Source: an uncultured Cellulomonas sp.
GTDB lineage: Bacteria; Actinomycetota; Actinomycetes; Actinomycetales; Cellulomonadaceae
Assembly (NCBI RefSeq): GCF_947494015.1
Contig: NZ_CANLTL010000011.1
Coordinates: forward strand, 84,396-148,395
Direction of reading: 5' to 3'
DNA: 64,000 bases
Part shown: positions 21,586-33,806 of the stretch, one piece after another
Layout of the letters: the number at the start of each line of letters is the position of its first letter
Numbering within the stretch: position 1 is the first letter of the stretch
Program-made: the position numbers and the translations under genes
The notes under the pieces: model-generated
The model's database searches: none
What the model saw: the letters and a program-made list of their open reading frames with translations, nothing else
Told to the model about the DNA's origin: nothing

Positions 21586-22356
21586 TCACAGCCGGGGAGC
21601 CGGCTCGACCAGTGCTGCCAGACCGTCGAGCAGGCGCTGCAGACCGAAGGCGTAGGCATGGTCGGGGTCGTGCGCGCTGCCATGGGCAATGCCGGCGGCG
21701 GTCCCGATCCGCACGGCCCGGGGGAAGCGGCGCTCGTCCAGGACGCCGGCGAGCAGCGGCCCCGCGGCGGCCCACCACTGCTCGTCGGTCGACGGCTCGT
21801 GCCGCTGCCGCTCGCGGGCGTCGTGCGCGTCGCGGGCGCTGGCACGGACGAAGGACAGCAGCAGCGTCAGGCAGTCGTCGACGGCCACGTCGTCCAGGCC
21901 GCACCCGTCGAAGGCTGCCAGCTCGTGCTCGTACTTGGCCATCTGCCCCGGTCCCAGCGGCGGTCGTAGCGTCGAGATCTCCGCAGCCCACGGGTGTGCC
22001 CGGAACAGCTCGCGGTTCTCCTCGGCGACCGATCCGGCGCGCTCGCGCCAGGGCCGCGCGGCGACGTCCCGGCGCGGCATCGCCGCGTAGACGGTGTCCA
22101 GCATCAGGTCGAGGAGCTGGTCGCGGTCGCTCACGTAGGTGTAGAGCGACATGGTGCCCACGCCGGCGCGGTCCGCCAGCCTGCGCATCGTGACGGCCTC
22201 CACCCCGTGCTCGTCGGCCAGCGTGACGGCCGTCGTGACGACCTCGGCGAGGTCGAGCCCTCGGCGTGGGCCCCGCCGGGGGGCCCCCTCGGGCGTGCGC
22301 CACAGCAGCGCGAGGGTACGGGCGGGGTCGCCGGCGCTGGATCGGTTGCGGGTCAC
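21586..22356 (-). CDS. TetR-family transcriptional regulator
   Basis: 256 residues. The helix-turn-helix lies at about 36-80 (VEAVTMRRLADRAGVGTMSLYTYV), and the C-terminal ligand domain is of the TetR class seen in tetracycline-type repressors (long helices, DPDHAYAFGLQRLLDGL). It is divergent from a VOC protein gene with a perfect palindrome between them. It probably represses itself and that gene. The ligand is unknown. Confidence 0.88.
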   Translation of the reverse strand: MTRNRSSAGDPARTLALLWRTPEGAPRRGPRRGLDLAEVVTTAVTLADEHGVEAVTMRRLADRAGVGTMSLYTYVSDRDQLLDLMLDTVYAAMPRRDVAARPWRERAGSVAEENRELFRAHPWAAEISTLRPPLGPGQMAKYEHELAAFDGCGLDDVAVDDCLTLLLSFVRASARDAHDARERQRHEPSTDEQWWAAAGPLLAGVLDERRFPRAVRIGTAAGIAHGSAHDPDHAYAFGLQRLLDGLAALVEPAPRL

Positions 22357-22393
22357 GGGAACATCCTCGGCCGATCCGTCGTTGGACAGTTAC

Positions 22394-22410
22394 TCCGTAC
22401 ATCGTACGGA
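22394..22410. promoter_or_regulatory. Palindromic operator between tetR-type and VOC genes
   Basis: TCCGTAC-ATC-GTACGGA is a perfect 7-bp inverted repeat with a 3-bp centre, 38 bp from the TetR start codon and 20 bp from the VOC start. Its size and place fit a TetR-family operator. Confidence 0.75.
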
Positions 22411-22429
22411 TCATCGTCGGGGGGACCCC

Positions 22430-22819
22430 ATGCGCATCACCGCCAGCGCCATCTCGCTCAACGTCGAGGACGTCGAGGCGTCCAGCACCTTCCTGGTGAC
22501 TCACTTCGCGTTCCACGTGGACATGGCGGCGCCCGGGTTCGCGAGCCTGAGCCGGCCCGACGCCGGCATGAGTGTCGTCTTCCTCCAGCGCGGGCTGCCG
22601 ACCCTGCCGGCCGACCAGCGCGAGGAGCACGCTCGCGGTCAGATCCTCGCCTTCGTCGTCGACGACCTCGAGGGCGAGCTCGCCCGGCTGCAGCGCGAGG
22701 GCGTGCCGATCACCATGCCGCTGACCGCCGAGGAGTGGGGCGAGCGAGCCTTCCAGGTCCGCGATCCCAACGGCGTCATCGTGCAGCTGGTCGACTGGGA
22801 CGGACCGGTGACCACCTGA
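22430..22819 (+). CDS. VOC-family (glyoxalase/bleomycin-resistance-like) protein
   Basis: 129 residues, one VOC domain: ITASAISLNVEDVEASSTFL at the start, then ILAFVVDDLEGELARLQREG and the closing VRDPNGVIVQLVDW. Members bind metals or sequester antibiotics, and the function here is not known. It is likely controlled by the divergent TetR regulator through the shared palindrome. Confidence 0.85.
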   Translation: MRITASAISLNVEDVEASSTFLVTHFAFHVDMAAPGFASLSRPDAGMSVVFLQRGLPTLPADQREEHARGQILAFVVDDLEGELARLQREGVPITMPLTAEEWGERAFQVRDPNGVIVQLVDWDGPVTT

Positions 22820-22844
22820 TCCCGGGCCGCGCGGACGGCGAGGG

Positions 22845-24443
<1,599 letters not shown>

Positions 24444-24598
24444 GGTGTGACTTCCTTACAACCTGCGGTCCCGGGGGTTGGACGCGGACACAAACGCCGA
24501 CCATCGTACGACCGGCTAGCGTGACGACCGGTCGCGCCGGGCGCCGCTGCGCCGACGACCACCTCACACCACGTCCCCACGCGGAACCGGAGCGAGCC

Positions 24599-25273
24599 AT
24601 GCCGACCCCCCCGGAGCACGAGTCCACCTCCCCGACGCCGTCGGCGGCGCGACCCGGACCGGGTACCCCCACCGGCGGCGCCTCGGTGCTGCCGTCCGCG
24701 GCCGCGCGGACCTCCGTCGCGACCGACGTCGCCCTCGTGTCGACCTTCGCGGCGTTCATCGCCGTCTGCGCGCTGCTGCCGGCGATCCCGGTCGCCGGGC
24801 TCGCGGTGCCGATCACGCTGCAGACCTTCGGGGTGATGCTGGCCGGGACCGTGCTCGGGGCGCGCCGCGGTGCGCTGGCCGCGCTGCTGTACGTCGTCGT
24901 GGGGCTGGCCGGTCTGCCCGTGTTCTCCGGTGGGGCCGGCGGGCTCGCGATCGTAGGCGGTGCGTCGTTCGGCTACCTCCTCGCGTTCCCGATCGCCGCC
25001 GCGATCGCCGGTGCGCTGGTCACGGCCGGCCGACGGGCCAGAACCGGTCGCCTGCCGCTCGTCGTCTTCGGCGCGGCGATGGCGGGCAGCCTGCTGGCGA
25101 CGCACCCGCTGGGGATCACCGTCATGGGCTGGCGGCTGGGCATGGGCCCGGCCGAGGCGATCGCCACCGGCGCCACCTTCCTGCCCGGCGACGTGATCAA
25201 GAACGTGCTGGTCGCGGTCGTGGCGACCGCGGTGTTCCGGGCGTTCCCGGACATGCTCCGTCACCGCCGTTGA
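24599..25273 (+). CDS. bioY: Biotin ECF transporter substrate-binding protein BioY
   Basis: 224 residues. A polar N-terminal extension (1-40) precedes six membrane helices. The BioY pattern includes VPITLQTFGVMLAGTVLGARRG, GLPVFSGGAGG and the C-terminal FLPGDVIKNVLVAV. It captures biotin for import. The ATG at 24599 was chosen over an upstream GTG because the extension is otherwise longer than usual. It leads the bioY-bioM-bioN cluster. Confidence 0.92.
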   Translation: MPTPPEHESTSPTPSAARPGPGTPTGGASVLPSAAARTSVATDVALVSTFAAFIAVCALLPAIPVAGLAVPITLQTFGVMLAGTVLGARRGALAALLYVVVGLAGLPVFSGGAGGLAIVGGASFGYLLAFPIAAAIAGALVTAGRRARTGRLPLVVFGAAMAGSLLATHPLGITVMGWRLGMGPAEAIATGATFLPGDVIKNVLVAVVATAVFRAFPDMLRHRR

Positions 25274-25298
25274 GCGTGGTGCCGACCACGACCGCCGG

Positions 25299-26009
25299 AT
25301 GATCGAGTTCGAGCAGGCCACGGTCGTCGCGCAGGGGGCCGACGGTCCCGACGGGCGCGCCGTCGACGTGACCATCCTGCACCCGGTCACGTGCCGGCTC
25401 ACCGAGCGGCGCATCGCCGTGGTCGGGGCCAACGGCTCGGGCAAGTCCACGCTGGCCCGGCTGGTGAACGGGCTGGCCACGCCGTCGTCGGGCCGGGTGG
25501 TGGTCGACGGCCTCGACACCGTCCGTGACGGTGCGGCGGTCCGCCGGCGGGTCGGTTTCGTGTTCACCGACCCCGACGCCCAGCTCGTGATGCCCACGCC
25601 GCGGGAGGACGTCGCGCTCTCGCTGCGCCGGCTGCCGGTCGACCGGGCCGAGCGCGACGAGCGCGTGCGCGCCGTCCTGGGCCGCTTCGGCCTGGCCGAC
25701 CGTGCCGAGGTCAGCGTGCACGCGCTCTCCGGCGGCCAGAAGCAGCTGCTGGCGCTGGCCGGCGTGCTGGCCACGGAGCCGGCCGTGCTGGTGTGCGACG
25801 AGCCGACGACGCTGCTCGACCTGCGCTGGCGGCGCGTCGTCGACCACCTGCTGGACGCCCTCGACCAGCAGGTGCTGCAGGTGACGCACGACCTCGAGGC
25901 CGCCGCCCGCGCCGACCGCGTCCTGGTGGTCGACGCCGGGCACGTCGTCTTCGACGGTCCCGCGGCGGACGGCGTCGGGCACTACCGCGACCTGATGGCG
26001 GTCCGGTGA
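25299..26009 (+). CDS. bioM: Biotin ECF transporter ATPase BioM
   Basis: 236 residues, a single ABC ATPase: Walker A GANGSGKST (about 46-54), signature LSGGQKQLLALAG, Walker B VLVCDEPTTLLD, and H-loop VTHDLEAA. It energises BioY together with BioN. It starts 25 bp after bioY and overlaps bioN by 4 bp. Confidence 0.92.
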   Translation: MIEFEQATVVAQGADGPDGRAVDVTILHPVTCRLTERRIAVVGANGSGKSTLARLVNGLATPSSGRVVVDGLDTVRDGAAVRRRVGFVFTDPDAQLVMPTPREDVALSLRRLPVDRAERDERVRAVLGRFGLADRAEVSVHALSGGQKQLLALAGVLATEPAVLVCDEPTTLLDLRWRRVVDHLLDALDQQVLQVTHDLEAAARADRVLVVDAGHVVFDGPAADGVGHYRDLMAVR

Positions 26010-26617
26010 CCATCCCGATGCCGCTGGGGCAGTACCGGCACGGCACGGGCCTGCTGCACCGGCTGCCGGTGCCCGCCAAGCTCGCCGGCCTGGCGGTGCT
26101 CGGCATCGCCGTGGTGGTCACCCGGGGACCGCTGCCCGCGCTGCTGCTGCTGGCGGTCGCGCTGGTCGGCGTCCGCACGGCGGGCGTGCGCTGGCGGGGC
26201 GCCGTCCGGTCGCTGCCGCCGGTGCTGGTCACGGCGGCCGTGCTGACCGTCTACCAGTGGTGGCAGCGCGGCCCCGCCGTGGCGATCGAGGTCAGCGCCG
26301 ACCTGCTCACCCTCGTGCTGGCCGCGACGGCGGTCACCGCCAGCACGCCGGCCGACCGGATGCTCGACGTCCTGGAGCGGGCGGTCCGGCCGCTGCGCCA
26401 CGTCGGGGTGCGGCCCGACGTCGTCGCCCTCGCCGTCGCGCTCATGCTCCGCGCGGTGCCGGCGGTGCTGACGACCGCCCACGAGGTCCGCGACGCCGCC
26501 CGCGCACGCGGGCTCGAGCGCAACCCGCGCGCGCTGCTGGTGCCGACCGCGGTCCGCACCGTGGCCCGGGCCCGGTCCACCGGGGAGGCGCTGGCCGCCC
26601 GGGGCATCGGCGACTGA
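26006..26617 (+). CDS. bioN: Biotin ECF transporter transmembrane protein BioN
   Basis: 203 residues with about five membrane helices and the ECF T-component coupling motif EVRDAARARGLERNP (about 160-174) that contacts the ATPase. It completes the solo BioMNY transporter. GTG start overlapping the bioM stop. Confidence 0.92.
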   Translation: MTIPMPLGQYRHGTGLLHRLPVPAKLAGLAVLGIAVVVTRGPLPALLLLAVALVGVRTAGVRWRGAVRSLPPVLVTAAVLTVYQWWQRGPAVAIEVSADLLTLVLAATAVTASTPADRMLDVLERAVRPLRHVGVRPDVVALAVALMLRAVPAVLTTAHEVRDAARARGLERNPRALLVPTAVRTVARARSTGEALAARGIGD

Positions 26618-26729
26618 GACCGCCCGCGAACCGGTGCCGCGGCGTCGGCGGCGGCTCTAGGGTGGGACCCGCAGGTGGCGGCCACGCCTCTGCGCCTCAC
26701 GCGTCGCCCACCGGCAGCAGGAGCCACCC

Positions 26730-27122
26730 GTGGACCCACCGCAGCGGACCCTCGCCGAGCGCGTGCGAGCCGCACTCCCCCCGGGTCACGCGGTGCGCGA
26801 GGTCGCGATGTTCGGCGGCCGGGCGTTCATGGTCGACGACGCCATGGTCGTCTCGGTGGGCAAGGACGGCGACCTGCTGGTCAGGATCGACCCGGCCCGC
26901 CACGAGCAGCTGACCGCCCGGCCGGGGGCGAGGCCCGCGGTCATGGGGGTCGACCGTCCCATGGGGCCGGGCTGGATCACCGTGGCACCCTCCGCGCTGG
27001 ACACGGACGAGGAACTGACGTCCTGGCTGGACGTCGCGCTCGAGCACCACGCGGCGGTGTCCAACGGCGCGCCGACCCGCCGGGCCCCGGGTCCCGCCGC
27101 CGGCTCAGGACCCGGCACCTAG
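26730..27122 (+). CDS. TfoX N-terminal domain protein
   Basis: 130 residues. The TfoX_N signature VREVAMFGGRAFMVDDAMVVSV is followed by the usual GDLLVRIDP and MGPGWITV segments. These small proteins lack the C-terminal half of the Sxy/TfoX competence regulator, and their role is not established. A GCAGGAGCC ribosome site precedes the GTG. The 3' end overlaps the convergent MFS gene by 18 bp. Confidence 0.85.
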   Translation: MDPPQRTLAERVRAALPPGHAVREVAMFGGRAFMVDDAMVVSVGKDGDLLVRIDPARHEQLTARPGARPAVMGVDRPMGPGWITVAPSALDTDEELTSWLDVALEHHAAVSNGAPTRRAPGPAAGSGPGT

Positions 27123-28352
27123 GTCGCCGTCGGTCGTGCGCAGCGGGCCCACCGCACCCACCAGCACGACGGCGCACGCGAGGAGGAAGACCGCCCGCAC
27201 CCCGAGCACCTGCGCGACGGCGCCGCCGAGCGCCGCTCCGAGCGGGCGGGTGCCGTAGGCGACCAGCCGGTAGCCGCTGCTCATCCGCCCCATCAGGTGG
27301 TCGGGCGTGACCCGTTGGCGCATCGACACCACGATGACGTTCCAGGTGCCCAGGCCCACGCCCCCCACGACGAACGCCACCGCCACGAGCGCGACGTCGT
27401 CGGTGATCGCGAGGACCGCGAACTGGGGCACGGTGACGAGGTAGCCGACGACGACGGCGCGCGCCGGCCCCAGCGCCCGTTCCACACGCTCGGCGAGCGT
27501 GGCGCCGACCAGCACGCCCGCCGCGATCGCGGCGAACAGCAACCCGTAGCCGGTCCCGGTGAGGCCGAGCGCGGACCGCGGTCCGACCGCCCACAGCACC
27601 AGGACGGCGAAGGTGGCGTTGCTGGCCAGGTTGAACGCGCCGGTGGTCAGCGCCAGGCGCCGCAGCACCCGGTGCCGCCACAGGTACCCGAGGCCCTCGT
27701 CGATCTCGGCCCTCAGCGTCGTCCGGCCCGCACCGGGGGGGCGACGTGCCCGGAACGTCCCGGGCAGGACCACGAGCGCGAGCACCGCCAGCGCCCAGGT
27801 CGCCGCAGGGACCGCGAGGGCCAGTGCTGCACCGACGCCGACGAGCAGACCGCCGAGCGGCGGACCGACGAACTCGTTGGCGGCCAGCTCGGCGGCCTGC
27901 AGCCGGCTGTTCCCCCGCGACAGCTGCGCCGGAGGCACCACGAGCGGCACGACCGCCTGCGCCGCGATGTCGTGGACCGTCTCCGCGGAGCCGACCACGA
28001 ACGCCGCCGCGTACAGCAGGCCGATGGCGGCCGCGTCGTCGTCACCGAGCAGGGCCAGGGCGAGCAGGCCGGCTCCGGCCGCCCGCACCACGTTGGCCGT
28101 CACCATGGCCCTGCGGCGGTCCCACCGGTCCACGAGCGCACCGACCGGCAGGGCCAGCAGCAGCCACGGCAGCGTCACCGCGACGGCCACCCCGGCCACC
28201 AGCGCCGGCGACCGGGTCGCCGCGACGGCGACCAGCGGCACGGCCACCTTCACGACGCCGTCGGCCACGTTCGACGCCGTCGATGCCGACCACAGCCACC
28301 AGAAGGCGGACCCCAGTCCCCCGATGTGGTCCGCCGGCGCCATGCGGGTCAC
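27105..28352 (-). CDS. MFS transporter
   Basis: 415 residues with about twelve hydrophobic segments. The first cytoplasmic loop DRWDRRRAMV is the enterobactin-exporter-like (MFS_3) form of motif A, and the charged central loop lies around residues 190-215. Members of this branch (EntS/macrolide-type) export small molecules. The substrate is unknown. An ATG at 28343 is an alternative to the GTG at 28352. Confidence 0.85.
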   Translation of the reverse strand: MTRMAPADHIGGLGSAFWWLWSASTASNVADGVVKVAVPLVAVAATRSPALVAGVAVAVTLPWLLLALPVGALVDRWDRRRAMVTANVVRAAGAGLLALALLGDDDAAAIGLLYAAAFVVGSAETVHDIAAQAVVPLVVPPAQLSRGNSRLQAAELAANEFVGPPLGGLLVGVGAALALAVPAATWALAVLALVVLPGTFRARRPPGAGRTTLRAEIDEGLGYLWRHRVLRRLALTTGAFNLASNATFAVLVLWAVGPRSALGLTGTGYGLLFAAIAAGVLVGATLAERVERALGPARAVVVGYLVTVPQFAVLAITDDVALVAVAFVVGGVGLGTWNVIVVSMRQRVTPDHLMGRMSSGYRLVAYGTRPLGAALGGAVAQVLGVRAVFLLACAVVLVGAVGPLRTTDGDLGAGS

Positions 28353-28418
28353 GGTGCCACATCGGCCGAAGCCCCCCCCGGCCCGCGGTCCCTCCTCGGC
28401 GTGCAGGTGTCGCTCGCC

Positions 28419-29192
28419 TCAGTCGCCGCAGCCCTGCCCGCCGATGATGGTGGTGACGACGTCGTCCGTGGCGTAGACCGTCAGGTCGTCGGTGTGGTCG
28501 CCGTCGACGGTGCCGACCGACCACACCGACACGTCCGGGTCGGGCGCGTCGAAGGCCTCGGCGTCGGGGTACGCCTGCTCGACGGCGTCGGCCGGGTCGC
28601 CCAGCGCGAGCCCCGCCGTGGTGGTGAGCGGGCCGACCGGCGGTTCCCCGGTGGTCGCGTCGAGCGCCCAGCCCGCGATGTACGGGTCGATGTCGCCCTC
28701 GCTCTCGTCGGTGGTCCGCACCAGGACGGTCAGTCCGTCCCACACCAGGCGGCGCCCCGGCAGCCCGCTGGTCACGCACGCGACCTCGGCGTCCGTGACC
28801 GCGGGCTCGGCGCCCCACACCTCGGTGAGGTAGGCGATGACGTCCTGCGCCGGGGCGTTGACGCCGAAGTCCCCGATCGCTCCGCCGACGCCCAGGGTGG
28901 GCGGCAGGCCCGGGGTCGCCGGCTCGGGAGACGACGACGGGACGGCGCCCGGCTCCGCCGTGGTGGCCGACGGCGCCCCGGGGTCGGGGGTCTCGGCGGG
29001 CGTCGGGCCGCACCCGGCCAGCACCACCGACCCGGCGACCGCCCCGACGGCGAGCAGACGCCGAGGCCGCAGTCCGGCCACCGGTGGCCGCGCACCATGC
29101 GTGGCGGGACGGGTGGCGAGGCGGGACTGGGTCGTCGCGGCGGCGCCGTCGGGCAGCGCGGGAGCGGTGATCGGGTCCTCCACGCCGCCCAT
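28419..29192 (-). CDS. Putative lipoprotein of unknown function
   Basis: About 257 residues from an ATG at 29192. A lipoprotein signal RRLLAVGAVAGSVVLAGCG places the modified Cys at about residue 58, followed by a Pro/Ser/Thr linker. The mature domain (GGAIGDFGVNAPAQDVIAYL and GLALGDPADAVEQAYPDAEA) resembles small secreted actinobacterial domains with two such G-x-x-D segments; no function is known. The true start may be later, since the signal begins late for an N terminus; no internal start has a clear ribosome site. Confidence 0.7.
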   Translation of the reverse strand: MGGVEDPITAPALPDGAAATTQSRLATRPATHGARPPVAGLRPRRLLAVGAVAGSVVLAGCGPTPAETPDPGAPSATTAEPGAVPSSSPEPATPGLPPTLGVGGAIGDFGVNAPAQDVIAYLTEVWGAEPAVTDAEVACVTSGLPGRRLVWDGLTVLVRTTDESEGDIDPYIAGWALDATTGEPPVGPLTTTAGLALGDPADAVEQAYPDAEAFDAPDPDVSVWSVGTVDGDHTDDLTVYATDDVVTTIIGGQGCGD

Positions 29193-29234
29193 CCTGCCTC
29201 TGCGCGCTCGGCACGGCGCGGTTAGCGTTCGCGC

Positions 29235-30155
29235 ATGACGTTCCAGGACGGCGGCCGGTTCGGTGGGGGCCGGGTGCGCAGCCAGCGCGGCGGTGGACGC
29301 GGTCCCGGGGGACGCGGCGGCGGACGCCGCGGTGGCGCCGTCGGCGGCGGCGTCGGGGTGATCGTGGTGCTGATCGGGTATCTCGTGTTCGGCCAGGACC
29401 TCAGCCCGGTGGTCGACGGCCTGAGCAGCGGCGGCGGGACGGTCGGCGGCGCCGCGCAGGAGCAGCTGCTCGGCGAGTGCACCGCCGAGCAGGCCAACAC
29501 CACGCGGGAGTGCCGGCTGGTGGCCACCGTCGACGCGAACGACACCTATTGGGGCGAGGTGCTGCCGAGCCTCGGCGTCGGGTACGTCGAACCGGACGTG
29601 GTCGAGTTCACGGGCGGGGTGGACACCGGGTGCGGCGCAGCCAGCAGCGCCACCGGACCGTTCTACTGCCCGGCCGACCAGACGGTGTACCTCGACCTGG
29701 GCTTCTACGACGACCTGCAGGGCCGGTTCGGGGCGAGCGGCGGCTCGCTCGCGCAGATCTACGTGCTGTCGCACGAGTTCGGCCACCACATCGAACAGCT
29801 CACCGGCCTCATGGACGCCGCCCAGCGCGGCGGCACCGGCCCGGAGTCCGACTCGGTCCGGATCGAGCTGACCGCCGACTGCCTGGCCGGGATGCTCGTC
29901 GGCCACCTCGCCTCGACCGTCGACCCGGACACCGGCGTCACCTACCTCGAGCCGATCACCGAGCAGGAGCTCGCGGACGCGCTGTCCGCGGCGTCCGCCG
30001 TCGGGGACGACCGCATCCAGGCGCAGGCGACCGGCACCGTGAACCCCGAGGCGTGGACGCACGGCTCGAGCGAGCAGCGTCAGCGGTGGTTCACCGTCGG
30101 GTACACCGGCGGGTCGTTCGACGAGTGCAACGCGCTCGACGCCGCGGAGCTGTGA
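29235..30155 (+). CDS. YpfJ-type neutral zinc metallopeptidase
   Basis: 306 residues. A Gly/Arg-rich cytoplasmic start (1-36) precedes a single membrane helix (VIVVLIGYLVFG, about 38-55) and the protease domain. The zinc site is SHEFGHHIE at about 178-186, and a later Glu is likely in IELTADCLAGM. Cys residues suggest disulfides outside the cell. The family is widespread and its substrates are unknown. The ATG is divergent from the lipoprotein gene with 42 bp between. Confidence 0.88.
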   Translation: MTFQDGGRFGGGRVRSQRGGGRGPGGRGGGRRGGAVGGGVGVIVVLIGYLVFGQDLSPVVDGLSSGGGTVGGAAQEQLLGECTAEQANTTRECRLVATVDANDTYWGEVLPSLGVGYVEPDVVEFTGGVDTGCGAASSATGPFYCPADQTVYLDLGFYDDLQGRFGASGGSLAQIYVLSHEFGHHIEQLTGLMDAAQRGGTGPESDSVRIELTADCLAGMLVGHLASTVDPDTGVTYLEPITEQELADALSAASAVGDDRIQAQATGTVNPEAWTHGSSEQRQRWFTVGYTGGSFDECNALDAAEL

Positions 30156-30191
30156 CCCTCCGACGGCGGTGACCCTCCGACGGCACGCCGG

Positions 30192-30665
30192 TCAGCCGCG
30201 GGTCGTCTCCGCGGTCAGCTTCAGGTGCGCGAGCCCCTTCTCGAAGTCCGGGCCGATGAGTGCGTCCATCGACTTCACGAGGGACATGAGCCGCGTGCCG
30301 ACGCTCATCGGGCCGGTCATCGTCCACGTGACCCGGCAGCCGGCGCCGGCCGGCTCCACGGTGAACACCGTCTCGCTGCGGGACCTGAACGGCTTGTCGA
30401 ACCGCAGGTCGACCGCGACCCGCCACGGCGGGGTCACCTCGGTGATGGTCATCCGCCCCGCCCCGGCCTTGCGGTTGCCGGTCCAGGCGTAGACCGCCCC
30501 GGCGCCCGCGTCCGCCCCGGAGTACGTCCGCGTCATGGTCGGATCGACACCCTCCCACGGGGACCACGACGTCCAGCGGCGGAAGTCCGCGAGGTGCGGG
30601 TAGACCGCCTCGGGCGGTGCGTCGACGATGGTGGAGCGCTCCACCCGGTAGCTCGTGGTCGCCAT
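30192..30665 (-). CDS. SRPBCC (START-like) family protein
   Basis: 157 residues. The polyketide-cyclase/dehydrase pattern is clear: VERSTIVDAPPEAVYPHLAD, then RRWTSWSPWEGVDPTMTRTY, and a final helix DFEKGLAHLKLTAE. These bind hydrophobic ligands; nothing more specific can be said. ATG at 30665. Confidence 0.85.
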   Translation of the reverse strand: MATTSYRVERSTIVDAPPEAVYPHLADFRRWTSWSPWEGVDPTMTRTYSGADAGAGAVYAWTGNRKAGAGRMTITEVTPPWRVAVDLRFDKPFRSRSETVFTVEPAGAGCRVTWTMTGPMSVGTRLMSLVKSMDALIGPDFEKGLAHLKLTAETTRG

Positions 30666-30736
30666 CGCCGGACCGTAGCGCCGCCGGGGCGGGCGGTCCA
30701 GGACGCCTCGTCGCCGCCCACCGGGACCGACCCGCA

Positions 30737-30786
30737 CGAGCGACGGGGCCCGACCCGCACGTGTGCAAGTCGGGCCCCGTCGCTCG
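30737..30786 (-). terminator. Terminator at the end of the suf operon
   Basis: Perfect 18-bp arms CGAGCGACGGGGCCCGAC and GTCGGGCCCCGTCGCTCG with a 14-nt loop lie 19 bp past the last suf gene and upstream of the SRPBCC gene. No T-tract follows. It should stop transcription from the right and may act both ways. Confidence 0.8.
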
Positions 30787-30805
30787 GGTGACGTGGGACG
30801 GTCGG

Positions 30806-31171
30806 TCAGATGTTGAAGCCGAGCGCCCGCATCTGCTCGCGGCCGTCAGGGGTGATCTTCTCCGGGCCCCACGGCGGCATCCACACCCAGTTGATGCGGA
30901 AGCCGTCGACGAGCCCGTCCAGGCTCGAGGCGGTCTGGTCCTCGATGACGTCGGTCAGCGGGCAGGCCGCGGACGTGAGCGTCATGTCGATGACGGCCTG
31001 GTTGTTCTGGTCGACGGTCAACCCGTAGACCAGCCCGAGGTCGACGACGTTGATGCCGAGCTCGGGGTCGATGACGTCGCGCATGGCCTCCTCGACGTCG
31101 GCCGCGGTGGGCGGCGGCGTCACGGACGGCGACGTGGCCGGCGTGGCGCCGGACGGGGTCTCGGTGGTCAT
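30806..31171 (-). CDS. sufT: Metal-sulfur cluster assembly factor (SufT/DUF59)
   Basis: 121 residues: a disordered start, then the MIP18/DUF59 fold with VIDPELGINVVDLGLVYGL, TLTSAACPLTD holding the conserved Cys, and a C-terminal WMPPWGPEKITPDG. These proteins help deliver Fe-S clusters to targets. It is the last gene of the suf operon and overlaps sufU by 4 bp. Confidence 0.9.
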   Translation of the reverse strand: MTTETPSGATPATSPSVTPPPTAADVEEAMRDVIDPELGINVVDLGLVYGLTVDQNNQAVIDMTLTSAACPLTDVIEDQTASSLDGLVDGFRINWVWMPPWGPEKITPDGREQMRALGFNI

Positions 31172-31689
31172 GCGGGCTCCTCGGTGGTGGTGGCGGCGGC
31201 GGACGCCGTGGCGGGCACGGCGACACCGGTCTTGGCGATCGCGTCCTTCAGCGCGGCCCAGCCCAGCAGCGCGCACTTGATCCGGGCCGGGTACTTCGCG
31301 ACCCCGGTGAACGCCGTCGCGTCCCCCAGGGCGTCCTCACGCTCCTCGTCCAGGCCGGCGCCGCGGGTGTGCATCAGCGCCCGGAACGTCTCGGCGACCT
31401 CGTCGACCTGCCGCAGGTCCTGCCCGGTGACCAGGTCGGTGAGGACCGAGACCGAGGCCTGGGAGATGCTGCACCCCTGCCCCTCCCAGCTCACACCCTC
31501 GACGACCGGCACCGTGCCCCGGGTCCCGAGCGCGACCCGCAGCGTCACCTCGTCCCCGCAGGTCGGGTTGACCTGGTGCGACTCGCCCGCAACGGCGTCG
31601 GCCGGCCCGTCCACGAGGCCCCGCCCGTGCGGGTCGCGGGCGTGGTCCAGGATCACCTGCTGGTACAGCTGCTCCATCGAGCTCGTCAC
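31168..31689 (-). CDS. sufU: Iron-sulfur assembly protein SufU
   Basis: 173 residues. Ligand cysteines are in NPTCGDEV, GCSISQAS and RIKCALLGW. The SufU family in Gram-positive bacteria is a zinc-dependent sulfur acceptor that activates SufS. GTG start, 10 bp after sufS, with an Ala/Thr tail that overlaps sufT. Confidence 0.92.
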   Translation of the reverse strand: MTSSMEQLYQQVILDHARDPHGRGLVDGPADAVAGESHQVNPTCGDEVTLRVALGTRGTVPVVEGVSWEGQGCSISQASVSVLTDLVTGQDLRQVDEVAETFRALMHTRGAGLDEEREDALGDATAFTGVAKYPARIKCALLGWAALKDAIAKTGVAVPATASAAATTTEEPA

Positions 31690-31699
31690 GCGTGCCTCC

Positions 31700-33794
<2,095 letters not shown>

Positions 33795-33806
33795 GCGGTG
33801 GGGCTC

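Noticed and set aside
24444..24598. Biotin riboswitch or BioQ-type operator before bioY
   Set aside because: No biotin riboswitch class is established, and I could not find a convincing palindrome of the BioQ type.
30153..30184. Short direct repeat GTGACCCTCCGACGGC after the metallopeptidase gene
   Set aside because: Only two copies of about 16 bp at a gene end; likely a slippage product without function.
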